The notes beneath the pieces are model-generated. The model was not told the origin of the DNA. It worked only from the letters and a program-made list of their open reading frames with translations, and did not search any database. The translations under genes and the position numbers were made by a program. Below, one piece after another: positions 20,039 through 31,800 of a stretch of DNA of 64,000 nucleotides. Position 1 is the first letter of the stretch, and every line of letters starts with the position of its first letter. This DNA is from Cytidiella melzeri (taxonomy: Eukaryota; Basidiomycota; Agaricomycetes; Polyporales; Irpicaceae). The stretch spans positions 1-64,000 of the forward strand of contig JABYQR010000211.1 of the NCBI GenBank assembly GCA_022592445.1. Direction: 5' to 3'.

Positions 20039-20797
20039 GTGCCGAAAGAATCCCACTCCCGTTTCACCGCTCGTCCAGATCCTTTGCACAAGGATTTGAA
20101 CCAAGCGCGTCAAGAAGTCAAGATCCATCGCGCCTTGCCCCAGGCCGTGTTTGATCAACTCGACGCAGAGCACGCACGTGGCAAGAGCCACAAGTACACG
20201 GAGAAGGAGCTCAAGGCTATTGCCTCCTACGTTGGTCGCCGTAAACCCAAGGGTTCTGCCCTCACACACAGATTCCCCACTGCAGAGGAGTTTGAGAAAC
20301 TCCGTGCTGAGTCCAAAGAGTTCGCTGCCCGTACCGCACGCGAACGAGCTGAGGCCTTAGCAAGTCTTCCTAAGAAGCCTTCGTTAGCAGAACGCTTCCC
20401 AGCCCGGCCAGCCACCAACCCTGGTGCAGCCCTCATAGCCGCAAAGCCGACTCTCATCGACTTCCAAAAGCACACCCTTGAAGACCTTCAAGGAATCTTC
20501 ACTCCAAAGCTCACCGCCACCCTCCAACGCCTGTCGATTCTACCCACCATCAACAAGTACGAACAGCTTCACGAAGGCACGAGGCGTAACTTTGAGAAAG
20601 AGAAACAGAAGTTAGAAAAGCTTCTGGAGGAGCTACCAACCCGAGCCACTGTCATCACTCAGCGTGAGTGGCAGCTGCTGGATTGGGGTTTAAAGGCAAT
20701 AGGAGAAATCAGTTTCAAGGGTCTAAGAAGGAATTACGAACAAGTGTTCAAAGCTTTAGACAGAGTTTGGTCGGACGAGTACTTCGTATCATTCTAG
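20039..20797 (+). CDS. B2 ORF0, conserved upstream protein
   Basis: 252 codons from a GTG; a TGA lies three codons upstream and there is no in-frame ATG, so the start is unresolved. It aligns with A2 and B1 ORF0 through KYTEKELKAIASYVGRR, ARERAEALASL..KPSLAERF, TLIDFQKHTLEDLQGIFTPKL and WQLLDWGLKAIGEISFKGLRRNY. It ends in TAG (20795-20797), after which the same frame runs on into CPNR-gag. Charged and helical in appearance; function unknown. Confidence 0.78.
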   Translation: MPKESHSRFTARPDPLHKDLNQARQEVKIHRALPQAVFDQLDAEHARGKSHKYTEKELKAIASYVGRRKPKGSALTHRFPTAEEFEKLRAESKEFAARTARERAEALASLPKKPSLAERFPARPATNPGAALIAAKPTLIDFQKHTLEDLQGIFTPKLTATLQRLSILPTINKYEQLHEGTRRNFEKEKQKLEKLLEELPTRATVITQREWQLLDWGLKAIGEISFKGLRRNYEQVFKALDRVWSDEYFVSF

Positions 20798-22360
20798 AAA
20801 TACAGTGTGGCTTCTCAAAGTCCCAGAAGTAGTGTTTGGTCTAGAGATCATCTCCCCTGTGAGAACTACCCACACGCTTTCAATCACCGTACCATCAGAG
20901 ACGAGTGTTACGACCCAGAAGAAGGACACGAAGCCTGTGAAACTCAGCCCTGTCCAAACCGATACAACGGTATTGCATATCCCGGTCGATACGCAAACCA
21001 GTATCGACCCATTCATCATTGGCAAGAAGCTCGTATCCTTGAATCCCTCCCACCCTTGCCTGAAGAAGACTTCGATCGAACCTTCACACAGGAGCAATAC
21101 CAGATGGATTCCACCAACGTGTCTCAGCATGCTTCTAGGGCAGCAACCCCAGCCCCCGCACAAGAACCATCTCCGCCCCCCACAGCAGAACAACTTCTGC
21201 ATGCGCTACTCCTCGGTCAGCAACAGCTGACACAAGCCATCACAGCACTGGTTCAAAACCAGCAACCGGTCAACAACAGGTCAAGGGAAAGGGTTGTAGA
21301 GAAACCCGCTAGTTTCAAGGGCAATGCAAGTAGTGACGCGCGTCGCTTTCTAGCTGCCTTCTCAATGTACGCACAGTTTAATGAGAAGCTGTCGCTGTAC
21401 AATGCCCAAGGTGGTGAGACCCGGTTAGACCATCTGTGGATCTCGTCGGCCTTGTCATTTATGACCGAAGATGCAGCAGTTTGGGCTACGCCCCACATGG
21501 ATTTAATTGCCAGCCATCAAATGGCATTCAATGGTGATTGGGACGATTTCAAGGCGGCGTTCAAAGCACGATTTGAACCAGTTGACGAAATGGTGGATGC
21601 TAAGGCCAAGCTCAGGGAGCTATGGCAAGGCAAGAAAACGGTTCCGAAATACACGGCACGATTCAGGGAAATCATGGACAGGACCGGCTACTCGACACAA
21701 GACCTTCGTGATTGGTACTACGAACACCTGAGTACTACCATCAAGGATGAGCTGGTTCACACCGCAAGGCCTCACGTCACTCTCGTAGACCTGATCAATG
21801 TTGCTACAGACATTGACAATCGTCTTCGTGTTCGAGCTCAAGAGAAAGCTCGTGAACAAGGTCGAACGGTCCCCAACCTGTTCAAAACCACTCCGGTCTC
21901 CACCTCGTCCCCGGCTCCCTTCGTCCAAGCACCTCGTGACTCCAATGCCATGGAAATCGATGCTACCAAGGTTGGACCTAACGGAAAAACACGCGCCGAC
22001 TTCATGAAGGCTATGAACGGCAGATGTTACGGATGCGGATCGAAGGATCATCAGAAGAAGGACGGAAAACATGATCGTGAACTGTGCGGACATTGTGGTG
22101 GCAACCATCAGACGCAGGTTTGCCAAAGTTGATTCCTTGGGTACCCACCTAGGCAACAGAAGGTGGCTGCAAATACTCTGTTTGATCCATCAACTCCGGC
22201 TCCCTCGTCGTCCTCGTCTACAAGGCCCCTGCCTAATCGACCCGCCGCCTCCGTCGCCAGCTCCTCGTCACCAAGTCCGTTCAACTACGATGCCATTATG
22301 AAGCAGATGTCATCGCTCACGGACCAAGTCAAGCAGCTGGGTAATCAAAGGGATTTTTAG
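20798..22360 (+). pseudogene. B2 CPNR domain plus gag, with one nonsense codon
   Basis: In frame with ORF0 after its TAG. The CPNR domain comes first (CENYPHAF ... ACETQPCPNR). A capsid-like region follows (VEKPASFKGNASSDARRFLAAFSMYAQ ... WDDFKAAFKARFEPVDEMVDAKAKL). The knuckle is CGHCGGNHQTQVC, one residue shorter than usual between C and H. A TGA at 22130 interrupts; B1 reads straight through the matching place (VCLKRLQGVPKGQKVAA). The last part ends MSSLTDQVKQLGNQRDF at the slip site. Confidence 0.88.
22351..22357 (+). promoter_or_regulatory. B2 gag/pol -1 frameshift slip site
   Basis: GGATTTT, zero-frame GAT TTT, followed by TAG (22358). It resembles the known slip site GGATTTA of mouse mammary tumour virus pro/pol. 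The -1 frame stays open only to about 22460 here. Confidence 0.65.
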
Positions 22361-25300
22361 AACGGACTCCAGGTGAAACCGCACCCTCGAGTCCCTCTAG
22401 AAAGACCTACATAGAAGAAGTGGAGGACAATGATGATTCCCCCACGGACATAGTGTTTTAACGCCCCTGTAGTAAATACCTGCCCCGCACAGCAGCCCGA
22501 TTCGCAGTCTTCAGTTTTATTTAACGACATGTATAACTACTACGAAACCTTGTCGTCTTGCATAGTGCCTGAAATAGACCCGCTTAGCATGCATTTCCGA
22601 GTTCCAATTACGCTCAAAGGAGTGTTCAGAGAAAAGGGCATCAAAGCTATGATTGACTCAGGAGCCACCGCTTTATTCCTGAGTCAAGACTTTGTCAACC
22701 GGCACCGAGTACGTACGGTCCCCTTAGAAAGGCAGATCCCACTCCACAACATCGATGGGACTCTAAATCAAGGAGGACGTATCACACACAGAGCAGAGCT
22801 CGAACTACAAGTTGGGGCTATCAAAGAAAACGCAACATTTTTGGTCACGGACATCGGACCAGAAGATTGCATTCTAGGCCTACCCTGGCTTCGCAAAGCA
22901 AACCCCAAGATCAATTGGGCTACCGGAGAAATGGAACTGGAAGCCGAAGAAGACTTCGAACCCTTCCAGTCTATCACAGCCAATCGAAAGCAGAGACGAG
23001 CCTGGCTCAGAGCCGGTATCATTCAGGACACCAAAGAAGAGCTTTGGTCCTGTGCTAGCTATACGTACTCTACAGACATTGCGGCTAAGGCCCATCAATC
23101 CAAAGAGCAACAGACGTTCGAACAGATGGTTCCAGAAGAATACCGCAGACACCAGAAAGTCTTTTCCGAAGAAGCATCACAGCGCCTCCCAGAGCACCAA
23201 CCCTGGGATCACACGATTGATCTAACAGAGAACCCAAAGATGTTCAGATCCAAGGTCTACCCCATGTCTCCGAATGAACAAGCGGAGTTAGACAAGTTTA
23301 TTGAGGAAAACCTAGCGAAAGGATATATTGTCCCATCCAAGTCGCCCATGGCCTCACCGGTATTCTTCGTTAAGAAGAAGGATGGCAAGCTTCGGCTTGT
23401 TCAGGATTATCGACGGTTGAATGACATCACGATCAAAAACCGCTACCCACTCCCCTTGGTATCAGACATTACCAATCGACTTCGCCAAGCCAAAATCTTC
23501 ACTAAGTTTGACGTACGATGGGGTTACCATAACATTCGGATCAAAGAAAATGACGAATGGAAGGGTGCATTTGTGACAAACCGAGGGCTGTTCGAGCCTA
23601 AGGTGATGTTGTTTGGCATGACCAATTCTCCAGCCACGTTTCAAGCAATGATGAACTCCATCTTTGCTGATCTCATTGCGGAAGGAAAGGTCTCTGTGTA
23701 CCTGGATGACATCCTCATCTTCAGCTCAGACATCACGGAACATCGTAAACTTGTCCATGAAGTACTAGCAAGACTTGAAGCCAATGACCTGTACCTTCGC
23801 CCCGAGAAATGCGAATTTGAACAGTCACAAGTCGAGTACTTAGGTCTAATCATTGGTAACGGAAAGATCCGTATGGACTCGGGTAAAATAGAAGCTATCA
23901 CCAACTGGCCGGTACCACAGAACCTCCGTGATGTGCGCGGCTTCATTGGATTTGCCAACTTCTACCGACGTTTCATCAAGGACTTTGCACGGCATACCCG
24001 TCCCCTACATGATCTCACCAAGAAAGACCAACCTTGGAAATGGGGAGAAGCACAGCAGAACGCCTTTCAGATGCTCAAAGATGCGTTCACTCAGGAACCT
24101 ATTCTAGTAACATGGGAACCTGATCGTCCCACACGTATTGAAGTCGATGCGTCTGGCTTTGCAACTGGAGGAGTTCTACTGCAGAAACTAGAGGATGGAC
24201 AATGGCACCCTGTAGCATTTCGGTCTCAGTCTATGGCCGAAGCCAACGGAACTACGAGATCTATGATCGAGAAATGCTTGCTATCATCAGAGCTCTCAAG
24301 ATTGGCGTCACTATCTAGAAGGATTACCCGCGCCCTTTGAGATCATCACAGATCATCAGAATCTGCAGTATTGGAGAACCGCCCAGGACCTGTCTAGACG
24401 ACAAGCTCGGTGGTCTTTGTACCTCAGTCGGTTTGACTTTGTGTTAACACACAAGCCCGGAAAGACCCTTACTCAAGGGGACCCATTATCCCGAGTCAGA
24501 ACCTTGGAAGTTCTAGATGTATCAGACAACAAGGAACAAGTTGTACTGAAGCCCAAATACTTCCAGACAATAGCCGCCTCAAGTACTCCGGAGTCAGATC
24601 CGCTAGAGTCACGAATTAAGGACATCAGTATTCGAGAAGCAGAGGTAGTCCAGGGACTAGCCAAACTTAGAAAGGATGGACCCCGAAAGTTGACTGATGG
24701 TGGACTTGAGTGGGAAGAAGACAATGGGCTGGTGTACTACAAAGGGAAGCTGTACATTCCAAAGGATCGGGAAGTCCGCAGGGAGATTGTACGACGATGC
24801 CATGATGCGTTACCGGCAGGACATCCCGGCAAACATGCAACTCTAGAACTGGTTACACGACACTATTGGTGGCCTCGCATGGCATCATTTGTAGAACAAT
24901 ACGTCCTCGGATGTGACAAATGTCAGCGAACCAAACCGGCACAGCACCCGGTTGCCCCAATACAGCCCATCGAAGTACCAGACGGACCTTGGCAGGTGGT
25001 TGGTGTAGACTTAGTCGGGCCACTCCCACGCAGTAACGGTTTTGACATGATTGCTGTGTACACAGACTTGTACAGCAAACAAACACATGTTATCCCAACC
25101 CAGTCTACTGTTACAGCTGACGGCATAGCCGACCTCCACATCAAAGAAGTCTTTAGGCTCCATGGTATTCCCCGACAGTTCATATCTGATAGAGGACCTC
25201 AGTTTGCGGCCCGAGTGATGCAAGCGTTGTATAAACGACTAGGCATCACTGGCGCTATGACTACAGCCTATCATCCTCAGGCTAATGGTCAAACAGAGAG

Positions 25301-26174
25301 AGTCAACCAAGAAGTAGAAAAGATTCTACGACTATTTGTTGATCAACGACAAGATGATTGGGCAGAATACATCCCAGTGGCTGAATTCGCCATCAACTCT
25401 CGTGTCAACTCATCTACACAACACTCTCCGTTTGAAGTCATATACGGGTACCTACCAGATTTTACCATACCAGTTGGACGTCACAGCCGAATGCCGAATC
25501 TAGATGCACGTCTAGAAAAGCTCAGACAGGTTCGGACAGAAGCCGAAGCTGCCTCACGCCTATCTAAGGAAAAGATGGCCGAAGTTTCCGGATACACCCG
25601 CAGAGCTACTCCAGTCTTCAAGGAAGGGGACCTCGTGTGGTTGTCTTCCAAGAACGTCAAAGTACATCAGCAGTCTGACAAGCTAGGGCCTAGACAGCTT
25701 GGTCCATTCACAGTTCTTCAGAAAACCGGTGAACATACGTATCGGATCAAACTCAAATCCGGATATCGTATTCATGACAACATCAATGTTGAACGGCTAT
25801 CTCCGTACAGAGGAAACGAAGTAAACGGCCTCATACCGGAACCACCAGCACCAATCATAGTAGATGATCAACAAGTCTACGAAGTTGAGAAGATCCTAGA
25901 CAGTCGGATCTATCGGAAGCAAATGCAGTACTTAGTCAAATGGGAAGGCTATGGAGAAGGCGACGTAACGTGGGAACCTGCAGTAAATCTGACCAATGCG
26001 AAAGAGAGCATTGCAGAGTTCCACGCCAGACATACCAATGCACCCCAGAAATTGCCCAAAGCACTCTTCGACTCCATTCCTTGGAAACCGTTGGAGAACA
26101 TCACAGAAGCCATTGCATCTGACCTCGAGTGGGCAGATGGTAGAGTCCCTGGTCTTAGTTCATCGAGGCGATGA
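22357..26174 (+). pseudogene. B2 pol: protease, RT, RNase H, integrase, chromodomain
   Basis: Protease IDSGATALFLSQDF near 22650. RT has VKKKDGKLRLVQDYRRLND, YLDD (VSVYLDDILIFSS) and FANFYRRF. RNase H has VDASGFATGGVL, with one-base losses near 24245 and 24305 that change frame twice. Integrase has HDALPAGHPGKHATLEL, CDKCQRTK, VDLVGPLP, SDRGPQFAAR and TERVNQEVEK. The chromodomain YEVEKILDSR ... YLVKWEGYGEGDVTWEP ends at 26172. The first 56 codons after the slip site end in TAA near 22460 and the protease is in another frame, so a further indel lies there. Confidence 0.93.
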
Positions 26175-26175
26175 A

Positions 26176-26192
26176 TTTTAGGAGGGGGGTAA
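26176..26192 (+). promoter_or_regulatory. B2 polypurine tract
   Basis: TTTTAGGAGGGGGGTAA directly before the 3' LTR, identical to the B1 tract. Confidence 0.92.
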
Positions 26193-26827
26193 TGACATGG
26201 ATAGTCCAACAGAGACCGGATTTTTCCAATATTGTCACAAGTTTATAGCCTTAGGCGCCTATCTAGAGCGCTTATTTTCCGGCTAGGAGTGTTACCGGAC
26301 CTAACCCTAACCTGGGTCACGTGACATCCTGCCTTATTTATCAATAGTCCAGACCCAAACCCTAGACTCAGTCTGGAGCGGTTCCAGATCAACCTAGGCT
26401 ATTGTTCTATTGTTCCTCTTCCATTGATGGGGATTCCCCAGGGATTCCCCCAGGTCTTATTGTTCTATTGTTCTTATCCTATTGTTCTATTGTTACTCCA
26501 GTCCCACAGTTACTCCAGTCCCTAGTGTGGGAACTGGTGCACAGACCATCCAGACACAGTATATATAGTACCCCTTACCCTCCCTGGTTCTGCATCTTGA
26601 CCTCTTCGTCATTTGCACTGCCAGGTGAGTTACTCAATGTAACCTAGTATAAACATGATATTAACTTCGTCATTTGCACTGCCAGTATCCGGCCTTTGAG
26701 CCTGCTTGCCTGCTCATCATTGACTTTGACCTCGTTGTCGTCGTTGGAGATCCACTTCCACTTCCACTCCCTCCCTTCTCTACCCTTGTTTAGGGTTTAG
26801 TAGTATAGCAGCAGTCGCTCCGCGACA
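26193..26827 (+). repeat. B2 3' LTR
   Basis: 635 bp, TGACAT...GCGACA; lacks the 131 bp tandem-repeat segment of the left copy. Confidence 0.95.
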
Positions 26828-27372
26828 AAGGCATCACTCTCACTGTCCCCTTGTACGAGGAAAATCGACAACTTCGCGCTTCTGCCAGAGCATACGGAGA
26901 ACACGTCGCCAAAAAACGTGCTCGCACCTTAGCAGAGCAACGTATCCACAAGCCCACACTCTCTGAGCAACTTTCCAAGCTCCCTGCACCCACTCCTGCT
27001 CCCGCTGCACCAAAACCAGTACTCCTTGACTTCAAAAAGTTGTTACCAGTCGACCTCGTAGGCATCTTCAAGCCTAAGCTCACCACTGTCCGCACACGAC
27101 TACAAGCTCTCATTGAGCTTCAAGAACTTCTCCATTGCGCGGACCCTGACCACCGCCGCGCTCTGCTTCACCTCGTCAATAAAGTCAACCGCTTCCTTAA
27201 TCAACTTGACGAACTTGCGCCAGTCACAGCAGACCGCAAGTGGCAACTTCTATACTGGGGTTGCAAAGCAATTGGGAAGATCTCGTTTAAACAGCTTCGC
27301 AAGAATTATAGCAAAGTTCTTGCCCAGCTTAACGTAGTTAACAGAGATAGTTACTTTGACTGGATTAGATAG
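26828..27372 (+). pseudogene. B1 ORF0, second part, after B2
   Basis: Continues from 19100 with GITLTVPLYEENRQL and the shared blocks ERTLAEQ-like ..KPTLSEQL, LLDFKKLLPVDLVGIFKPKL and WQLLYWGCKAIGKISFKQLRKNY. Ends AGA TAG (27370-27372), and the same frame continues into the CPNR domain. Confidence 0.85.
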
Positions 27373-28858
27373 TCCAGAAGTTTTGCCTGCCACGTCTCAG
27401 AAAGCCTGATTTGTGATAATTGCATACACTTCTTTGATTCGAGCGCAGTCACAGACGACCACTTCTACGAAGGCATATTCTACGAGTGCGACGAACAACC
27501 GTGTCCAAATCGGTACACTCAGGCAGACCCAACAGAAGCGGTCAACAGCAAATACTTGATGCACCACCAGACTCCGACCAAAGAAAATCGTCGTCTCATC
27601 ACCAAAGAAGACATGGACCCCAACCAGCCCGCTGCCCCTGCTGCTCCAGCTGCCCCAGTTGCCAACCTGAGCCAGCAAGACATCCTAAATATGTTGGGCG
27701 TCCTGACACAAAGGATGGTTGACCTCACCAATCAGGGCTGCCTTGGCAGCTGTTCAGGCACCAGCCGTCGCCGCGGCCATGCACACGTCCCAAGAGCGGA
27801 GTATTGTCGAGAAGCCTGTCTCTTTTAAGGGAAAAACATCGTCGGAAGCAAGACTTTTCCGGCATGCTTTCATTGTCTGGGCTCAGAACCAGGGCAAGGC
27901 ATTTTTCCAACAGGACGCGCAAGGCCAGGTCCGGGTGGACAACAATGGTGCAAGGATCTTCGATCCTCACAAACTCATCACCAGCGCCTTGTCGTTTATG
28001 CAGGACGACGCTGCCGACTGGGCTCGCCCTCATATTGAGGAGCTGGCCAGTAGCAAACCAGCTTTTGGCAACAGCTGGGATACGTTTATCGAGGCTTTCA
28101 AAGCCAAGTTTGAGCCTATTGACGCGGTCATGGAGGCCAAGACTAAGGTTACCGGCATGAAGCAGGGTAACAAGACATTTGCCGCCCACATCTCGGCATT
28201 CGAGACCTGGGCCCCTCGCACTGGCTGGAGCCAGCAGGATCTTTTCGACCGTCTCAAGTCGAGCTTGAGTACGGAGTACCTTCAGCGCGTCTCATACTTC
28301 CAGACCCGCGCCACAACCTACGATGCACTGAAGGACCAGTGCAAGGCAGTAGACGCTCAGCTAGCGGATCTACGCAACAGCACTGGGAAGGTCATGGTAG
28401 ACAGTTCCTCGGGACATGGCAAGTCCCACCAGCAAGCGTTCCGTGATCCCAATGCAATGGAGATCGACGCATCCCGTGTCTCCGCCTCGTTTGACTCGCT
28501 CTTTGCAGGTCTGGGCAAACAGGATATCTTCCAGAAATGGAAGAAGGAGATGAGCAAGCGCTGCTCGGTTTGTGGTTCTGAGAGCCACAAGAAAAGGGAT
28601 TCTAAGCACCCAGATGACCCAGTTTGCAACCACTGCGGTGGTACCGGTCACTGGGGGGCAGTTTGCCTGAAACGGCTTCAAGGCGTCCCTAAGGGACAAA
28701 AAGTTGCTGCGACCTCGTCGACCTCGTTGACCACTACTGCGCCGAAGCAAGATGCATCCAGTGACAAGGATGCTAAGATTGCTGCTCTCAAGGACATGCT
28801 GGACATCCAGAAAAAGCAAATGGATGAGATGGCAGCCAAAGTCAACGCGGTTTTTTGA
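27373..28858 (+). pseudogene. B1 CPNR domain and gag, one frameshift
   Basis: The CPNR domain (CDNCIHFF ... CDEQPCPNR) follows the in-frame TAG. A Pro/Ala linker and QDILNMLGVLTQRM come next. The frame changes by one base at the GGG near 27735. The capsid region follows (VEKPVSFKGKTSSEARLF ... WDTFIEAFKAKFEPIDAVMEAKTKV). Two zinc-binding motifs are seen: CSVCGSESHKKRD and a classic CNHCGGTGHWGAVC near 28625. The C-terminus is a coiled-coil-like stretch ending AAKVNAVF at the slip site. Confidence 0.88.
28849..28855 (+). promoter_or_regulatory. B1 gag/pol -1 frameshift slip site
   Basis: GGTTTTT, zero-frame GTT TTT, followed by TGA (28856). The -1 frame (GGT TTT TTG AAG) runs straight into the 622-codon protease-RT frame. 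Confidence 0.68.
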
Positions 28859-31800
28859 AGCGGACTCGTGACACAGCCGTAGCTGCGAGTCCCCCAGATA
28901 CCCTGTCCCTGCCTCCTTCGTCATCTTCCTTGTCTTCTGCCTTGTCTTCCTCGTGTACAACGTCTACTCCATGCCCGTTGTCTACTATCTCCTCATGTAC
29001 TATATCGTCGCTAGATCGGTTATCATCTCATTTCCGTGTACATGTACTAGTTAAAGGTCTGAATAGAAGCATTCACGTTCCTGCAATGATTGATTCAGGA
29101 GCTACGGCTTTATTCATCAGTCACCAGTTTGTCAAGAAGCATGAGATTATTCAGCACCCGCTCGAAAGGGTCATCTCATTGCATAACATTGACGGAACTA
29201 AGAATAAAGCTGGCGGATTAACGCATTTCGTTCACCTTATACTCACAGTTGGAGATCACACGGAAAAAGCGGAGTTTCTCGTCACGGACTTAGGTCCAGA
29301 AGACGTTATTCTTGGGCTGCCATGGCTCAAACGCGTAAACCCTACCGTCAACTGGGAAAAAGGAGAAATGACAATTCTGAGCGGCTCGGAAGAATCCCCT
29401 AACAAACCTTTCCAGAAGGTTGACGGTAATCGCAAAGAACGTAGGCAGTGGGTCAAAGCCGGTATTATCCAAGACACCACTGACAAAGTCTGGTGTATGG
29501 CCGGCTTTACCTACTCTACCAAGCTTGCTGCCGAAGCAAACAAAGCTAAAGCCCAGCGCTCCTTTGAAGACATCGTTCCATCAGAGTACCACAGACACGC
29601 TAAAGTCTTCTCTGAGGAAGAGTCTAATCGGCTACCCCAGCATCAGCCCTGGGACCATTTGATCGATCTCAAACCAGACGCTCCTGAGACCATCAAATCA
29701 AAAGTTTATCCTATGCCCCTGAACGAACAAGCCGAGCTTGACAAGTTCATTCAGGAGAACCTGTCAAAAGGTTACATCACGCCTTCTAAGTCTCCAATGG
29801 CTTCTCCAGTCTTCTTCATCAAAAAGAAGGACAACAAACTCCGACTTATTCAGGACTACCGGAAACTCAACGACATCACTGTAAAGAATCGCTACCCACT
29901 ACCGCTTGCTACCAACATTATCAACAAGCTCAAGGGTGCAAATATCTTCACCAAGTTTGATGTTTGTTGGGGATATCACAATGTCCGCATCAAAGAAGGA
30001 GATGAGTACAAAGTGGCTTTCGTTACCAACCGAGGACTTTTCAAGCCTAAAGTCATGTTCTTCGGTCTCACGAACTCACCCGCTACCTTCCAAGCTCTGA
30101 TGGACAACATCTTCGCCAACCTTGTCGCCGAGGGCAAGGTGGCTGTCTATCTAGATGACATCTTGATCTGGAGTAACAACCTGACAGAGCACCGCAAGGT
30201 TGTTCATGAAGTCCTCAAGCGACTTCAGCAACATGATTTGTATCTTCGTCCGGAAAATTGCGAGTTTGAGAAATCTGAGATTGAGTACCTTGGATTGATC
30301 ATTCGCGCCGGCGAAGTAGCTATGGACCCTGTCAAAGTCCAAGCAGTTTCTACGTGGCCTACACCCAAGAACCTCAAAGAAGTTAGAGGGTTCATAGGGT
30401 TTGCCAACTTCTACCGATGCTTCATCCAAGACTTCTCAAAACACGTGCGGCCTCTACACAACCTTACTAAGAAGGATGTACCGTTTGTCTGGGGTCCAGC
30501 ACAAGAGACTGCCTTCACGTTGCTAAAGAAGGCCTTTACCACTAAGCCTATCTTGGCAGTCTGGGACCCTGAACTCCCTACACGTCTAGAAGTCGATGCC
30601 TCGGGCTATGCGACCGGTGGAATCATCTCCCAGAAATCAAAGGAAGATGGATTCCACCACCCTATTGCCTACCAATCCGCATCCATGACTGAAGCAGAGC
30701 GTAACTACGAAATCTTTGATTGAGAGATGTTAGCCATCACCGAAGCTCTCAAAAATTGGCGCCACTACCTTGAGGGGCTCAAGGAACCGTTTGAGATCTG
30801 GACAGATCACGCAAACCTGCAGTACTGGAAGACTGCGCAACACCTCACTCGACATCAAGCACGTTGGTCATTACTTTTGGCTGACTTCGACTTCGTGTTG
30901 GTACACAAGCCCGGTAGTACCATGATACACGCTGATCCTCTCTCTTGTCTTCACTCACACGCTGTCACGGACGAAGAAGACAACAAGGATCAGGTGGTAC
31001 TGAAACCGGAACACTTCTGCATCCTCGCTACCAGTGCACTTGCCACTGCTTCTCTGCTCAAATCAAAGATCCGAGAATGCACGGAGCAAGAAGCAGAAGT
31101 CGCACAAGCTCTCGCTACCCTTCGCAAGAAGGGTCCTCGCAAAGTTGTTGGCGGTTTACTCGAATGGGAAGAGAGTGACGGGCTCATCTATTACAAGGGA
31201 AAACTCTACATCCCTAACAACAAAGAGCTCCGTCACGAAATCGTCAAATCTTGCCATGACACACCCGCGGCTGGTCATCCGGGCAAACACGGCACCATAG
31301 AGCTAGTCTCACGACACTATTGGTGGCCAAAGATGAATGCCTTCGTAGAGACTTACGTACCAGGCTGCAATTGCTGTCAACGCTATAAGTCAGCTCCGCA
31401 CCCTAAAGCAGTACTACAGCCTCAGGAAACTCCGGCCGGACCTTGGGAACACGTTGGAGTAGATCTCATCACTCAGCTACCACCTTCTAAGGGATTTGAT
31501 TCGATCGCAGTCTACGTCGACCATTACTCCGATCAAACGCACATCATCCCTACCACCACTAAGGTTAACGCTGAAGGGATTGCCGATCTACATTACAAAG
31601 AAGTATTCCGACTTCACAGCATTCCCAAGAAGGTGTTCTCTGACCGAGGACCCCAGTTTGCAGCGCGCTTCATGCGTGCGCTCTATCACTGCCTAGGCAT
31701 AGAGACTGGTTTTACAACCGCCTATCATCCACAAGGAAATGGCAAGGTTGAACGCAAAAACCAGGATATCGAACAGTATCTACGTCTATGCTGTCAGCAA

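Larger units (their letters stand above)
19101..26827 (+). mobile_element. Ty3 chromodomain LTR retrotransposon B2, full length
   Basis: LTRs 19101-19866 and 26193-26827, with target duplication AAGGC (19096-19100, 26828-26832) inside ORF0 of B1. Same gene order as B1. Breaks: TGA in gag (22130), a frame problem at the gag/pol join near 22460, and two one-base losses in RNase H (near 24245 and 24305). The left LTR is 131 bp longer than the right. Confidence 0.96.

Noticed and set aside
9244..20797. A tiny intron removing the TAG between ORF0 and gag
   Set aside because: The only GT-AG pairs spanning the stop are about 12-20 nt, too short for fungal splicing, and not conserved between elements.
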